From the NCBI GenBank assembly GCA_965230045.1, contig OZ245940.1, positions 4,402,001 to 4,466,000 on the forward strand: a stretch of 64,000 nucleotides of DNA, in the 5' to 3' direction. The notes below the pieces were generated by a model. It worked only from the letters and a program-made list of their open reading frames with translations, was not told the origin of the DNA and did no database searches. This document shows positions 1 through 8,713 of the stretch, one piece after another (positions within the stretch are counted from its first letter, which is position 1; every line of letters begins with the position of its first letter). This stretch comes from G963662905 sp965230045 (GTDB lineage Bacteria; Bacteroidota; Bacteroidia; Bacteroidales; WRLA01). The position numbers were made by a program, and so were the translations under genes.

Positions 1-92
1 AGAGAATATTTAAGCTTATGCCTCGTTTGCTATTTACGGGAATTTTTCTTTATTTTAGCGGCTATTTTAGAAAGCTGCACAAACGAATTTTA

Positions 93-1058
93 ATGAGGAA
101 AGAAACGGCAATATCAGCCTTTATTTTTATCTTCCTGTTCATAGCAGGAAAGGCATACGCTCAGCAGGAACCACAATTCAGCCAGAATATGTTCACTAAG
201 CAATACATAAATCCGGCAGTAACCGGCTTGAACAATGCAATTTGCGCCAGGGGCTTATACAGGCAGCAATGGGTTGGATTTAAGGATGCGGAAGGAACAA
301 ATGTTGCACCTCAAACATTTCTTATAATGGTGGATGCGCCTGTTAAATTTTTGCATGGAGGATTAGGAATCAGCATTATGGACGATAAACTTGGATACGA
401 AAAAAACCTGGGAGTTAAGCTCAACTATGCCTACCACACAGAATGGGGCATGGGAGAACTCAGCATTGGCATCCAAGGTATTTTCCTGAATAAATCAATC
501 GATTTTGGAAAATTCCAACCAATTCAGTCCAACGATCCACTTCTGAATTCATCAGGAGAAGAAAAAACAATGCTGATGGATCTCGGTTTAGGCATCTATT
601 ATTCCGTGCCGGGACAATATTTCATTGGACTTTCAAGTACGCAACTAATGCAAAACAGCGGGGCCCTTGGTTTGGGTGAAGCCGATAACGTATTTCTTAA
701 GCGGCACTATTATTTAATGGGAGGATATCAATACACTATGCCTGGTAATCCGAAATGGGAATTTGACCCGATGGTCCTTATAAAGACCGATGGATCGAGC
801 ATGCAATACGACATCAATGCACTCTTCAAATACAATAATAAATTCTGGGGCGGCGTTACTTATAGGGTTCAAGACGCAATAGCCCTCATGGTGGGCATGG
901 AATGGAAAGATTTCAGACTAGGATATTCATACGACATAACTACCTCAAAACTAGGCACAGCCGGAAGCAATGGAAGCCACGAAATTTTCTTTGGCTACTG
1001 CTTCAAGCTGGAACTTGACAAGGAACCAAAAAGATATTTGAATACCAGATACTTATAA
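93..1058 (+). CDS. PorP/SprF family T9SS outer-membrane protein
   Basis: This 321-residue protein belongs to the PorP/SprF family, outer-membrane beta-barrel proteins that work with the type IX secretion machinery in Bacteroidota. The ATG at 93 is preferred over an in-frame ATG at 18 because it gives a clean signal peptide (positively charged start, hydrophobic core, cleavage near AYAQQ). After the signal come the family hallmarks: QEPQFSQNMF, then YINPAVTGL and alternating aromatic/glycine beta strands to the C terminus (FFGYCFKL). It lies directly upstream of gldK, the usual place for this family member in gliding/T9SS loci. SprF in Flavobacterium serves SprB secretion, but which paralogue this one matches cannot be told from sequence alone. 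Confidence 0.9.
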   Translation: MRKETAISAFIFIFLFIAGKAYAQQEPQFSQNMFTKQYINPAVTGLNNAICARGLYRQQWVGFKDAEGTNVAPQTFLIMVDAPVKFLHGGLGISIMDDKLGYEKNLGVKLNYAYHTEWGMGELSIGIQGIFLNKSIDFGKFQPIQSNDPLLNSSGEEKTMLMDLGLGIYYSVPGQYFIGLSSTQLMQNSGALGLGEADNVFLKRHYYLMGGYQYTMPGNPKWEFDPMVLIKTDGSSMQYDINALFKYNNKFWGGVTYRVQDAIALMVGMEWKDFRLGYSYDITTSKLGTAGSNGSHEIFFGYCFKLELDKEPKRYLNTRYL

Positions 1059-1073
1059 TTCAAAAAGATAAAC

Positions 1074-1081
1074 TATATTTG
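1074..1081 (+). promoter_or_regulatory. -7 promoter box upstream of gldK
   Basis: TATATTTG matches the Bacteroidota -7 consensus TAnnTTTG. It lies between the stop of the PorP/SprF gene and gldK, so gldK may start its own transcript. No clear -33 TTG is seen at the usual spacing. Confidence 0.45.
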
Positions 1082-1134
1082 TTCAGGGCAAAATGATTCA
1101 AAATATTAGAAAATACAGACCAAAACCAAATAAC

Positions 1135-2622
1135 ATGAAGAAGCTGCTTTTCCTACTTGCTGTCACCCTTATTTTGGCAAGCTGCAACTCCACCGGCAAT
1201 GGTGAATTAATTGGAGTGCAGGACAGGCAAGACTTTTACCAACCCGATCCTTTTGGAATGACATTTATTCCTTTAGGTAGCTACACTATGGGCGGTAGTG
1301 ATCAGGATGTGCCTTATGCTCAAGTGCATCAACCCAAAACTGTTTCTGTTTCGGCTTTTTATATGGACGAGACAGAAATCACCAATAACGAGTACCGTCA
1401 ATTTGTTTACTGGGTGCGTGATTCAATAGCACATACTATTCTTGGTGATGCTGACAATACAGGAGAACGGTATGGAGAGCATTATATGCTTGATGACCAA
1501 GACCAACCAATTAACAGAAACCTTGATGGTGATGAAGAATATAAAATTAATTGGAACGAGAGAATTGACTGGGCAGGAAGAAACCTCCCTGAAGGTGAAG
1601 ACTTGACAAACTACCCATTATATGGGGATGATGGACTTTACCTAACCAGTGAAGATCAATTTTTTCACCGTAAGCAAATTGATACCCGCAAGCTTTTTTA
1701 TAAATACTGGATTTTTGACCTTAAAAAAGCAGCAAAAAAACAAAACCGTTGGCAATACGAAAAAGATCCAGGACAGCAACAAGCCGGGCAAAAATACACT
1801 GGATCAGATTTCACCGGTAAAAGCGGTAAATATGGCGATGAAAATGGAAATAATCCCAACAATATCCAATCGCGAAATGACTTTGTCATGCAAAAAATAA
1901 CACCTGTTTACCCTGATACACTTGTTTGGGTTTACGATTACACCTACGCTTATAACGAACCTCTTACAAAAAGCTATTTCGCGCATCCTTCTTTTGATAA
2001 CTACCCTGTTGTTGGCATCACATGGACACAAGCACGGGCATTTTCTATTTGGAGAACAGAAGTAATGAATTCATTCTTAATCAGCCGTGGGGATGGTTCA
2101 AATGTGAATGAATTCAGATTACCGACAGAAGCTGAATGGGAATGGGCTGCTCGCGGAGGATGGGAATTAAACCCATTTCCTTGGGGAGGCCCCTATTTGC
2201 GCAATCAACAAGGCTGTTTCCTGGCCAACTTTAAGCCTGAGCGAGGTAATTATCCCGGAGATGGTGGTAATACACCCGTAATTGTAGCACACTACCCCCC
2301 AAATGATTTTGGTCTCTTTGATATGTCGGGCAATGTTCAGGAGTGGACAATAAATGCTTACGACGAAGCTGCATATAATGTTACATGGGATTTGAATCCA
2401 GCCTACACATATACTGCCGAACCCTCTGACCCTCCGGTAATGAAACGTAAAGTAGTCCGTGGAGGAAGCTGGAAAGACGTAAATTACTACCTGCAGGTAA
2501 GTACACGCTCGTACGAATATCAGGACAGTGCAAACTGCTATACCGGTTTCAGAAATGTACAATCCTATTTGGGCCGTATGAAGGATGATAACCCATCACG
2601 TTCATCTCATGTATATAATTAG
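1135..2622 (+). CDS. gldK: GldK, T9SS ring lipoprotein (FGE-sulfatase fold)
   Basis: GldK (PorK) is an outer-membrane lipoprotein that forms, with GldN/PorN, the periplasmic ring of the type IX secretion system. Starting at ATG 1135 gives a 495-residue protein with a short basic start, a hydrophobic stretch and the lipobox LASC, so the mature protein would be lipidated at Cys. An in-frame ATG at 1093 would add 14 residues and sits closer to the -7 box, so it is not excluded. The body is a formylglycine-generating-enzyme/SUMF1-like domain (MDETEITNNEYRQF early; RLPTEAEWEWAARGG in the middle; SGNVQEWT, then RGGSWKD and GFRNV at the end). Synteny with gldL, gldM and gldN makes the assignment firm. 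Confidence 0.95.
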   Translation: MKKLLFLLAVTLILASCNSTGNGELIGVQDRQDFYQPDPFGMTFIPLGSYTMGGSDQDVPYAQVHQPKTVSVSAFYMDETEITNNEYRQFVYWVRDSIAHTILGDADNTGERYGEHYMLDDQDQPINRNLDGDEEYKINWNERIDWAGRNLPEGEDLTNYPLYGDDGLYLTSEDQFFHRKQIDTRKLFYKYWIFDLKKAAKKQNRWQYEKDPGQQQAGQKYTGSDFTGKSGKYGDENGNNPNNIQSRNDFVMQKITPVYPDTLVWVYDYTYAYNEPLTKSYFAHPSFDNYPVVGITWTQARAFSIWRTEVMNSFLISRGDGSNVNEFRLPTEAEWEWAARGGWELNPFPWGGPYLRNQQGCFLANFKPERGNYPGDGGNTPVIVAHYPPNDFGLFDMSGNVQEWTINAYDEAAYNVTWDLNPAYTYTAEPSDPPVMKRKVVRGGSWKDVNYYLQVSTRSYEYQDSANCYTGFRNVQSYLGRMKDDNPSRSSHVYN

Positions 2623-2642
2623 AACAATTAATAAAGTCAATC

Positions 2643-2650
2643 TATATTTG
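2643..2650 (+). promoter_or_regulatory. -7 promoter box upstream of gldL
   Basis: A second TATATTTG, in the short gap after gldK and 24 bases before the gldL start. It would give a leader of under 20 bases. It suggests that gldLMN can be transcribed apart from gldK. No convincing -33 element is visible. Confidence 0.4.
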
Positions 2651-2674
2651 TAAAAACCTTAAAACTACAGCAAT

Positions 2675-3745
2675 ATGAGAATTAGTGATTTAGTAAAAAG
2701 TAGAGGATTTAAACAATTTATGGCAAAACTCTATGGCTGGGGAGCAGCCGTAGTAATCTTGGGTGCATTATTTAAAATTCTTCACCTGCCGGGTGCAAAC
2801 ACAATGTTAATGGTTGGTATGGGAACAGAAACGATTATCTTCTTTTTCTCAGCCTTTGAACCACCGCATGTTGAACCTGATTGGAGTTTGGTTTATCCCG
2901 AATTGGCAGGCATGTACCATGGTGATGATTTTGCAGCCGAATTAGACGAAGAAGATTTTATTGACGGCGATAAAGAGGAGGTTGTTGAAGAAAAGCCACC
3001 ATTAGCCGATGAACTCACGGATATGCTGGCAAAAGCCGATATCAATCAGGACCTGATCAACAAACTCGGACTTGGCCTGAGCAATTTAAGTGAAAGTGCA
3101 AGCAATCTAAACAATATGGCTTCGGCCTCTGAAGCTAATAATGATTTTGTAAGCAAATTAGGCAAAGCATCCGTATCTGTTGAGCAATTATCAGGCAATG
3201 TAGAAAAATCAGCTCAGGCTGTTGCTGCTGAAACAGCTGCTGCCGAAGCACATATCAGCTCATTGGGCACTGCATCGCAGAATGCCAGCAAACTTGCCGA
3301 AACCTATACCGGCGTAAGTGACGCACTTAAGCGCGACATGAGTGCTACCGAAGCCTTCAACCAAAGTGTGAACGAAGCTACCCGCTCTGCCAATGCTTTG
3401 GCTGAGAATTATACTCATAGCGCCGAACAATTGAAAGCTGCTGCAGGCAACCTGGATTTCAGCGATGTTGACGGAGCCGTTTATAATGAGCAGCTGCAAA
3501 AAATTGCTCAAAATATGGAAGCACTGAATGCGGCCTATGAACTGCAACTGGAAAACAGCCAGGCTCAAATTACAGGCAGCCAGCAACTGCAGGAAATGAT
3601 GAAAGAATATTTCAATCAAATGCAGTCCTCTGTTGAGCAAACCAAAGAATATCAAATGCAGGCACAGATGCTTACCAAAAATGTATCTGCACTCAATAAT
3701 GTTTATGGTAATATGCTTACCGCAATGAACGTTAAAATTAGCTAA
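2675..3745 (+). CDS. gldL: GldL, T9SS inner-membrane motor protein
   Basis: GldL with GldM forms the proton-motive-force-driven motor of the type IX secretion/gliding machine in the inner membrane. The 356-residue product has two adjacent transmembrane helices at about residues 20-62 (GWGAAVVILGALFKILHLPG, then MLMVGMGTETIIFFFSAF). An acidic stretch follows (EDFIDGDKEEVVEE), then a long Ala/Ser/Glu/Gln-rich cytoplasmic region predicted to be helical coiled coil. The conserved glutamate in the second helix (GTETI), known from family studies as part of proton coupling, is present. It sits between gldK and gldM in the standard order. Confidence 0.95.
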   Translation: MRISDLVKSRGFKQFMAKLYGWGAAVVILGALFKILHLPGANTMLMVGMGTETIIFFFSAFEPPHVEPDWSLVYPELAGMYHGDDFAAELDEEDFIDGDKEEVVEEKPPLADELTDMLAKADINQDLINKLGLGLSNLSESASNLNNMASASEANNDFVSKLGKASVSVEQLSGNVEKSAQAVAAETAAAEAHISSLGTASQNASKLAETYTGVSDALKRDMSATEAFNQSVNEATRSANALAENYTHSAEQLKAAAGNLDFSDVDGAVYNEQLQKIAQNMEALNAAYELQLENSQAQITGSQQLQEMMKEYFNQMQSSVEQTKEYQMQAQMLTKNVSALNNVYGNMLTAMNVKIS

Positions 3746-3796
3746 GCCTTAGGCTCATGGTAAATCACGGATTATTAATCAAAAAAACCAAACGCT

Positions 3797-5467
3797 ATGG
3801 CTGGAGCTAAAGAAACCCCGCGGCAAAAAATGATCGGCATGATGTACCTCGTACTCACCGCCATGCTTGCCCTTAATGTATCCAAAGAAATTCTTGAAGC
3901 ATTTGTAAGCGTCAATGATAATATGGTTACAACTAACAAAAATTTTGACGAAAAACTAAACGACACTTATACACAATTTTCAAACATGGCTGCAACAGAT
4001 AAAGCAGCCGTAGAGTGGTACAGTAATGCATTGAAAGCTAAAGCCTTAAGTGATTCACTCGTTAATTATCTAATACGGGTTCGCTCAGATGTAATACTCA
4101 AATGCGAACCTAGAAACGAAGCCTACTATAATTCTGAGACTGGTGAGGTTAATCAGGATTCTCTAAGGCTTGTCTCTTTGGCCAAATTGCATGGCCTTGA
4201 CAATTATTCCACTCCAACCCTTTATTTTCTGGGCGATGGGGAATTTGTTCGTGGTGAGGCTGAAACAATGATAGAAAAGTTCGCCGACTATCGGGTGGAT
4301 ATTCTAAAAACAGTTAAAGAAAACGATGCTAAAAAAATGAAAGTCGGGCTTAAGACTGATGGGGAATATAAGAACAGGAATACTGGAGATGAACTGGACT
4401 GGAAAAATTACATGTTTTACCATACAATTTTAGCTGCCGATGTTGTTATCATCAATAAGTATATTGCAGAAGTTCGCAATATTGAATTTGACGTACTCAC
4501 CAAACTAATGAGTTATGTGGGCGCCGAAGCATTTAAATTTAATAAAATTGAAGCCAAGGTAATCCCTGAGAAAAACTATGTTTTTAAAGGAGACGAATAT
4601 AAAGCTCAAATACTTGTTGCTGCTTATGATACAGCAGAAAGCCCTGATGTTCGATACAGAATGGGAATCGATTCTCTGACTGCTGCTATGATGGACAATG
4701 CAATTGAAGTCCCGGGAGAAAATGGTATTGTAAACTTGACCATCCCAACAAACGGCATGGCTTTGGGCGAAAAAAACTTTGCAGGCGTTGTTCTTCTAAG
4801 GGATCCGGTTGATCGTGATAAATTCAAACAATATCATTTTCAAAGTACATTTAATGTGGGTGAACCAACAGCAATTATATCTGCTGACAAACTTAATATT
4901 TTCTACAAAGGGATTAATAACCCCTTAAGTATTAGTATTCCCGGAATACCACCTTCACAGGTTTCTTATAGAAAAATATCAGGGTCAGCTCAGATTACGC
5001 AAACAGCTCCCGGTAAATATAATTTGAAACCCACAGGTGATATTAAATCTGAAATTGTAATTGCTGCTATGGCAAATGTTGATGGTGCAGTGAAAGAGAT
5101 CGCCAAAAAGGCTTTCACCATTGAAGAGGTTCCCAATCCAACAGTTAAAGTTGCAGGACGCAGTGGAGGATCTATTTCAACGAATGGTCTCTTAAACGCA
5201 AAACCATTCGTCACTGCAGAACTTGAAGATTTTTGGTTTGACAGTGATGAATTAAAGTATAAGGTTGTACGTTATCAGGTAAACATTACAGTAAATGGTA
5301 TTTCTACACCTTATAACTATACAGGAGAAAATCTTTCAGAAGACCTGAAACAAAAAATCCGGAGCCTTCGCAGTGGTACCAATATATCTTTTGAAAAATT
5401 TATGGTTACCAAACCAGGTGGCGACGAAAAAGCCCTTCCGGGAGCTATCATATTAAATTTAATGTAA
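3797..5467 (+). CDS. gldM: GldM, T9SS inner-membrane/periplasmic motor shaft
   Basis: GldM (PorM) is the partner of GldL: one N-terminal transmembrane helix followed by a long periplasmic region of four domains that reaches the GldK/GldN ring. The 556-residue product starts AGAKETPRQKMIGMMYLVLT, the very conserved beginning of the family, with the helix MMYLVLTAMLALNVSKEILEAF at about residues 15-35. The length (about 510-560 in the family) is normal, and the C-terminal beta-rich domain ends with VTKPGGDEKALPGAIILNL. gldN follows after 10 bases, so the two are co-transcribed. Confidence 0.95.
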   Translation: MAGAKETPRQKMIGMMYLVLTAMLALNVSKEILEAFVSVNDNMVTTNKNFDEKLNDTYTQFSNMAATDKAAVEWYSNALKAKALSDSLVNYLIRVRSDVILKCEPRNEAYYNSETGEVNQDSLRLVSLAKLHGLDNYSTPTLYFLGDGEFVRGEAETMIEKFADYRVDILKTVKENDAKKMKVGLKTDGEYKNRNTGDELDWKNYMFYHTILAADVVIINKYIAEVRNIEFDVLTKLMSYVGAEAFKFNKIEAKVIPEKNYVFKGDEYKAQILVAAYDTAESPDVRYRMGIDSLTAAMMDNAIEVPGENGIVNLTIPTNGMALGEKNFAGVVLLRDPVDRDKFKQYHFQSTFNVGEPTAIISADKLNIFYKGINNPLSISIPGIPPSQVSYRKISGSAQITQTAPGKYNLKPTGDIKSEIVIAAMANVDGAVKEIAKKAFTIEEVPNPTVKVAGRSGGSISTNGLLNAKPFVTAELEDFWFDSDELKYKVVRYQVNITVNGISTPYNYTGENLSEDLKQKIRSLRSGTNISFEKFMVTKPGGDEKALPGAIILNLM

Positions 5468-5477
5468 TTCAAGTAAT

Positions 5478-6446
5478 ATGCAGCTGAATATCAAAAAGTT
5501 AATCCTTCAACTCCATTTTATCCTAGCCCTATCGTGGATATTGAGTGGTCAGGTTTATGGTCAAACTCAAAATTTCAGGGAGTTTATTGAAAATCAATCA
5601 AAATCTGACCCGTCTGTACATAAAAACCCATTCCATTCGTTGCCGGGAGGAATGCCCAATGACAATATTGCAGAAAAAAATCACACCTTGCAAAAATCCA
5701 GTGAAATGATTCCGCAAATAGTGCGGGAATGCGATATAACATGGTCTAAACGAGTTTGGAGGTATATCGATTTAAACCAAAGGTTAAACCAAGAGCTGAA
5801 AAACCCGATAAATGCAACTAGGGGCAGAAGAAGCTTATTTGATGTTTTGGTTCGTTCCTTCATGCTTCCAGACATTGAGCATCCTAATAAAGACAGGCTC
5901 GCGCTTTTTGAATGGAACGGTACTATTGGGGATTTCACCTTTGATATCCCAATTCGAACAAATGAGCAACTGCTGGAAAAATTAAAATACAAAGTAACTC
6001 TCCCTACTGGATTGGATTCCGGCTATTTTCAACCAGCTGATATTATTGGCTATAGAATAATGGAAGAATGGTTTTTTGATAAAAAAAGATCGCAGCTTGA
6101 TGTTCGGATTTTGGCTCTAGCTCCGCTTACATATGGGAAAATGGCAACCCCAGCAGGCAATGTCAAACCAAATCCAAATGACCGAAGAGTACTGTTTATC
6201 ACATATTTTCCTCAGGCTCAATGGTTTCTTAATCGATATGAAGTCTTCAACGAGAAAAACAACTCGGAATACAGAACCTTCTATCAAATTTTCTTAATGC
6301 GGAGATTTAGCAGTTTTGTCTATAAGGAAGAAAACGTACATGACCGTTTAATCTCCGATTACGCACTGGGTATTGATGCCCTTCTGGAATCAGAGCGCAT
6401 CGAAAACCAAATTCAGGAATTTGAATTTGACCTTTGGGAAGAATAA
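5478..6446 (+). CDS. gldN: GldN, T9SS periplasmic ring protein
   Basis: GldN (PorN) joins GldK in the periplasmic ring of the type IX secretion system. The 322-residue product has a Sec signal peptide (hydrophobic LHFILALSWILSG, cleavage near VYGQ). The mature part contains the family features near residues 75-140 (DITWSKRVWRYIDLNQRLNQ and RRSLFDVLVRSF) and YRIMEEWFFDKKRSQLDVRI in the centre. It is the last gene of the gld cluster and is followed by a strong terminator at 6484-6513. Confidence 0.93.
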   Translation: MQLNIKKLILQLHFILALSWILSGQVYGQTQNFREFIENQSKSDPSVHKNPFHSLPGGMPNDNIAEKNHTLQKSSEMIPQIVRECDITWSKRVWRYIDLNQRLNQELKNPINATRGRRSLFDVLVRSFMLPDIEHPNKDRLALFEWNGTIGDFTFDIPIRTNEQLLEKLKYKVTLPTGLDSGYFQPADIIGYRIMEEWFFDKKRSQLDVRILALAPLTYGKMATPAGNVKPNPNDRRVLFITYFPQAQWFLNRYEVFNEKNNSEYRTFYQIFLMRRFSSFVYKEENVHDRLISDYALGIDALLESERIENQIQEFEFDLWEE

Positions 6447-6483
6447 TTTTCGAAATCCTAAACTACTGTTTTCATAATTGCTG

Positions 6484-6513
6484 GCCATCCTGAATCTTCA
6501 GGGTGGCTTTTTT
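6484..6513 (+). terminator. Rho-independent terminator after gldN
   Basis: An 11-bp stem (6484-6494 pairs with 6497-6507, one G-U pair) is followed at once by six T residues (6508-6513). It ends the gld transcript. A GTG codon that would lengthen recG upstream lies inside this stem, which argues against that longer start. Confidence 0.85.
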
Positions 6514-6515
6514 CT

Positions 6516-6523
6516 TATTTTTG
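6516..6523 (+). promoter_or_regulatory. -7 promoter box of recG
   Basis: TATTTTTG fits TAnnTTTG and lies right after the gldN terminator, only 6 bases before the recG ATG at 6530. With the usual distance to the start of transcription this would give a leaderless or nearly leaderless mRNA. No -33 TTG is seen. Confidence 0.4.
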
Positions 6524-6529
6524 CAATTG

Positions 6530-8629
6530 ATGAACCCCTTGGATACTCCCATAGAATTCCTGAAAGGTGTTGGCCCTGTAAGAGGCGAACTCCTAAACAA
6601 AGAAATTGGCGTTTTCTCCTTTGCCGACCTCATCACCTATTTCCCCTTCCGTTATGTGGATCGTTCCGAATTTCATACCATCAGCCAGCTCAATGAAGAA
6701 ATGGCTTTTGTGCAACTAAAGGGAAAGATAACAAACCTGACCAGCCATGGGAAACACCGCACAACACGTTTGAGCGCAAAATTTTCAGACGGAACAGGGT
6801 TCATCGAACTGGTTTGGTTTCAGGGCATAAAGTGGATCAAAGAAAAACTGACCAATCCCGGTGATTTTGTGATTTTCGGAAAGCCCTCCGTTTTTAATGG
6901 CAAACTGAATATTGCACACCCGGAAGTGGAATCCCTGAGCAAATTTATGAATGAAGTTCCGCCGGGATTGCAACCGGTCTATAGCTCCACAGAAAAACTC
7001 AAATCAAGAGGGTTGGACAGCAAGGGCATTGCCAGGCTCACACAAAATATATTGAACAACAATCAAATCCTCTTTACCGAAAACCTGCCCTCTGCCCTGC
7101 TCAACAACTACAAGCTCCCTTCACGCGATGTATCCTTGAGGAATATCCATTTCCCCGAAAACCAATCGATAATGCAACGGGCCAGGGCACGGCTAAAATT
7201 TGAAGAGCTGTTTTTTATTCAACTCAGGCTGTTGCAAACAAAAATACTGGTAAGCAAAAAGATTAAAGGTCATCCATTCTTGAAAGTAGGCTCTGTTTTT
7301 AATCAGTTTTATGCCGAATGCCTGCCTTTTGAACTGACCAATGCACAAAAACGCGTAATCCGGGAGATTCGAAAAGATTTGGGAAGTGGCATTCAAATGA
7401 ACCGCCTGCTTCAGGGCGATGTGGGCAGTGGCAAAACCCTGGTAGCCCTGATGTCTGCCCTTATAGCCATAGACAATGGATATCAGGCAGCACTCATGGC
7501 TCCTACTGAAATATTGGCCAACCAGCATTACCAAACAATATCAAAATTTGCTGACAAGCTCCCACTAAACATTGCCCTGCTCACGGGTTCCACAAAGAAA
7601 TCTGCGCGGAAACCCATCCATGAAGGTCTCCTCAACAACAGCATACATATCATTGTCGGTACGCATGCCCTTATTGAAGATGGCGTTCAGTTCAATAATC
7701 TCGGTCTGGTTATCATCGACGAACAACATCGCTTTGGTGTTGCCCAAAGGGCACGAATGTGGGCAAAAAACCGAATCCCACCGCATATCCTGGTGATGAC
7801 CGCCACCCCTATTCCTCGCACTTTATCCATGACTTTATATGGTGATTTGGATATTTCCAAAATCGACGAATTGCCACCAGGCAGAAAACCCATTATAACA
7901 CGTCATTTTTTTGATTCGGGACGTGCCAGGGTTTTTGCTTTTATGAAAGAAGAAATCCGGAAAGGCCGTCAGATTTATGTGGTTTATCCTTTGATTGAGG
8001 AATCGCAAAAACTTGACCTGAAAGACCTGATGGATGGTTACAATAGTATTACACGCTCTTTTCCACTGCCCGAATATGCCGTGAGTATTGTGCACGGACG
8101 GATGAAAGCCGAAGACAAGGATTATGAAATGCAACGCTTTGTGAAAGGGGAAACCCAGATCATGGTTGCCACTACAGTAATTGAGGTTGGCGTTGATGTT
8201 CCCAATGCAAGCGTAATGATTATTGAAAATGCAGAACGCTTTGGTTTATCGCAACTCCATCAGCTGCGCGGAAGGGTTGGGCGGGGCGCAGACCAATCTT
8301 ATTGCATCCTGATGACAGGAAACAAACTTACCAGCGACGGGCAAACCCGTATCCGGACAATGGTTCAGTCTAACGACGGTTTTGTCATCTCTGAAGCAGA
8401 CCTCAAACTCCGTGGCCCTGGCGATATGATGGGAACGCAGCAAAGCGGCCTCATGGAAATGAAAATAGCTGATTTGGTTTATGATGACGTCATCCTGAAA
8501 AGTGCCCGCGATGCTGCCCGAAATATTCTGCAACAGGATCCGGAATTAAACCTTCAGGAAAATGGAGGCATCAAAAAACATCTGCTCAAAATTCAACAAA
8601 AAAAAGGCAATTGGGGGTTGATCAGCTAA
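6530..8629 (+). CDS. recG: ATP-dependent DNA helicase RecG
   Basis: RecG is a double-strand DNA translocase that regresses stalled replication forks and processes Holliday junctions. The product from ATG 6530 has 699 residues, normal for the family. An N-terminal OB-fold wedge domain (FVQLKGKITNLTSHGKHRTT) precedes the helicase domains. Walker A is QGDVGSGKT near residue 296, the DExx box reads IIDEQHRFG near residue 396, motif III is TATPIPRT, and the C-terminal part has VATTVIEVGVDVPNA, QLRGRVGRG and the RecG-specific LRGPGDMMGTQQSG. A GTG start at 6503 is rejected because it lies inside the upstream terminator. Confidence 0.97.
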   Translation: MNPLDTPIEFLKGVGPVRGELLNKEIGVFSFADLITYFPFRYVDRSEFHTISQLNEEMAFVQLKGKITNLTSHGKHRTTRLSAKFSDGTGFIELVWFQGIKWIKEKLTNPGDFVIFGKPSVFNGKLNIAHPEVESLSKFMNEVPPGLQPVYSSTEKLKSRGLDSKGIARLTQNILNNNQILFTENLPSALLNNYKLPSRDVSLRNIHFPENQSIMQRARARLKFEELFFIQLRLLQTKILVSKKIKGHPFLKVGSVFNQFYAECLPFELTNAQKRVIREIRKDLGSGIQMNRLLQGDVGSGKTLVALMSALIAIDNGYQAALMAPTEILANQHYQTISKFADKLPLNIALLTGSTKKSARKPIHEGLLNNSIHIIVGTHALIEDGVQFNNLGLVIIDEQHRFGVAQRARMWAKNRIPPHILVMTATPIPRTLSMTLYGDLDISKIDELPPGRKPIITRHFFDSGRARVFAFMKEEIRKGRQIYVVYPLIEESQKLDLKDLMDGYNSITRSFPLPEYAVSIVHGRMKAEDKDYEMQRFVKGETQIMVATTVIEVGVDVPNASVMIIENAERFGLSQLHQLRGRVGRGADQSYCILMTGNKLTSDGQTRIRTMVQSNDGFVISEADLKLRGPGDMMGTQQSGLMEMKIADLVYDDVILKSARDAARNILQQDPELNLQENGGIKKHLLKIQQKKGNWGLIS

Positions 8630-8682
8630 TTTCAACAAGCCGCCATTCATTCTGCTATTTCCTTTTTTCCGCCATTTTATTG

Positions 8683-8690
8683 TACTTTTG
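8683..8690 (+). promoter_or_regulatory. -7 promoter box of pheT
   Basis: TACTTTTG fits TAnnTTTG and ends 23 bases before the pheT start. The gap after recG is short, so this box points to separate transcription of pheT. Confidence 0.45.
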
Positions 8691-8713
8691 TCGCTCGAAA
8701 ATCAAGATTCATT

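Noticed and set aside
6503..6529. GTG-initiated upstream extension of recG
   Set aside because: The GTG is in the stem of the gldN terminator and upstream of the -7 box, so ATG 6530 is the better start.
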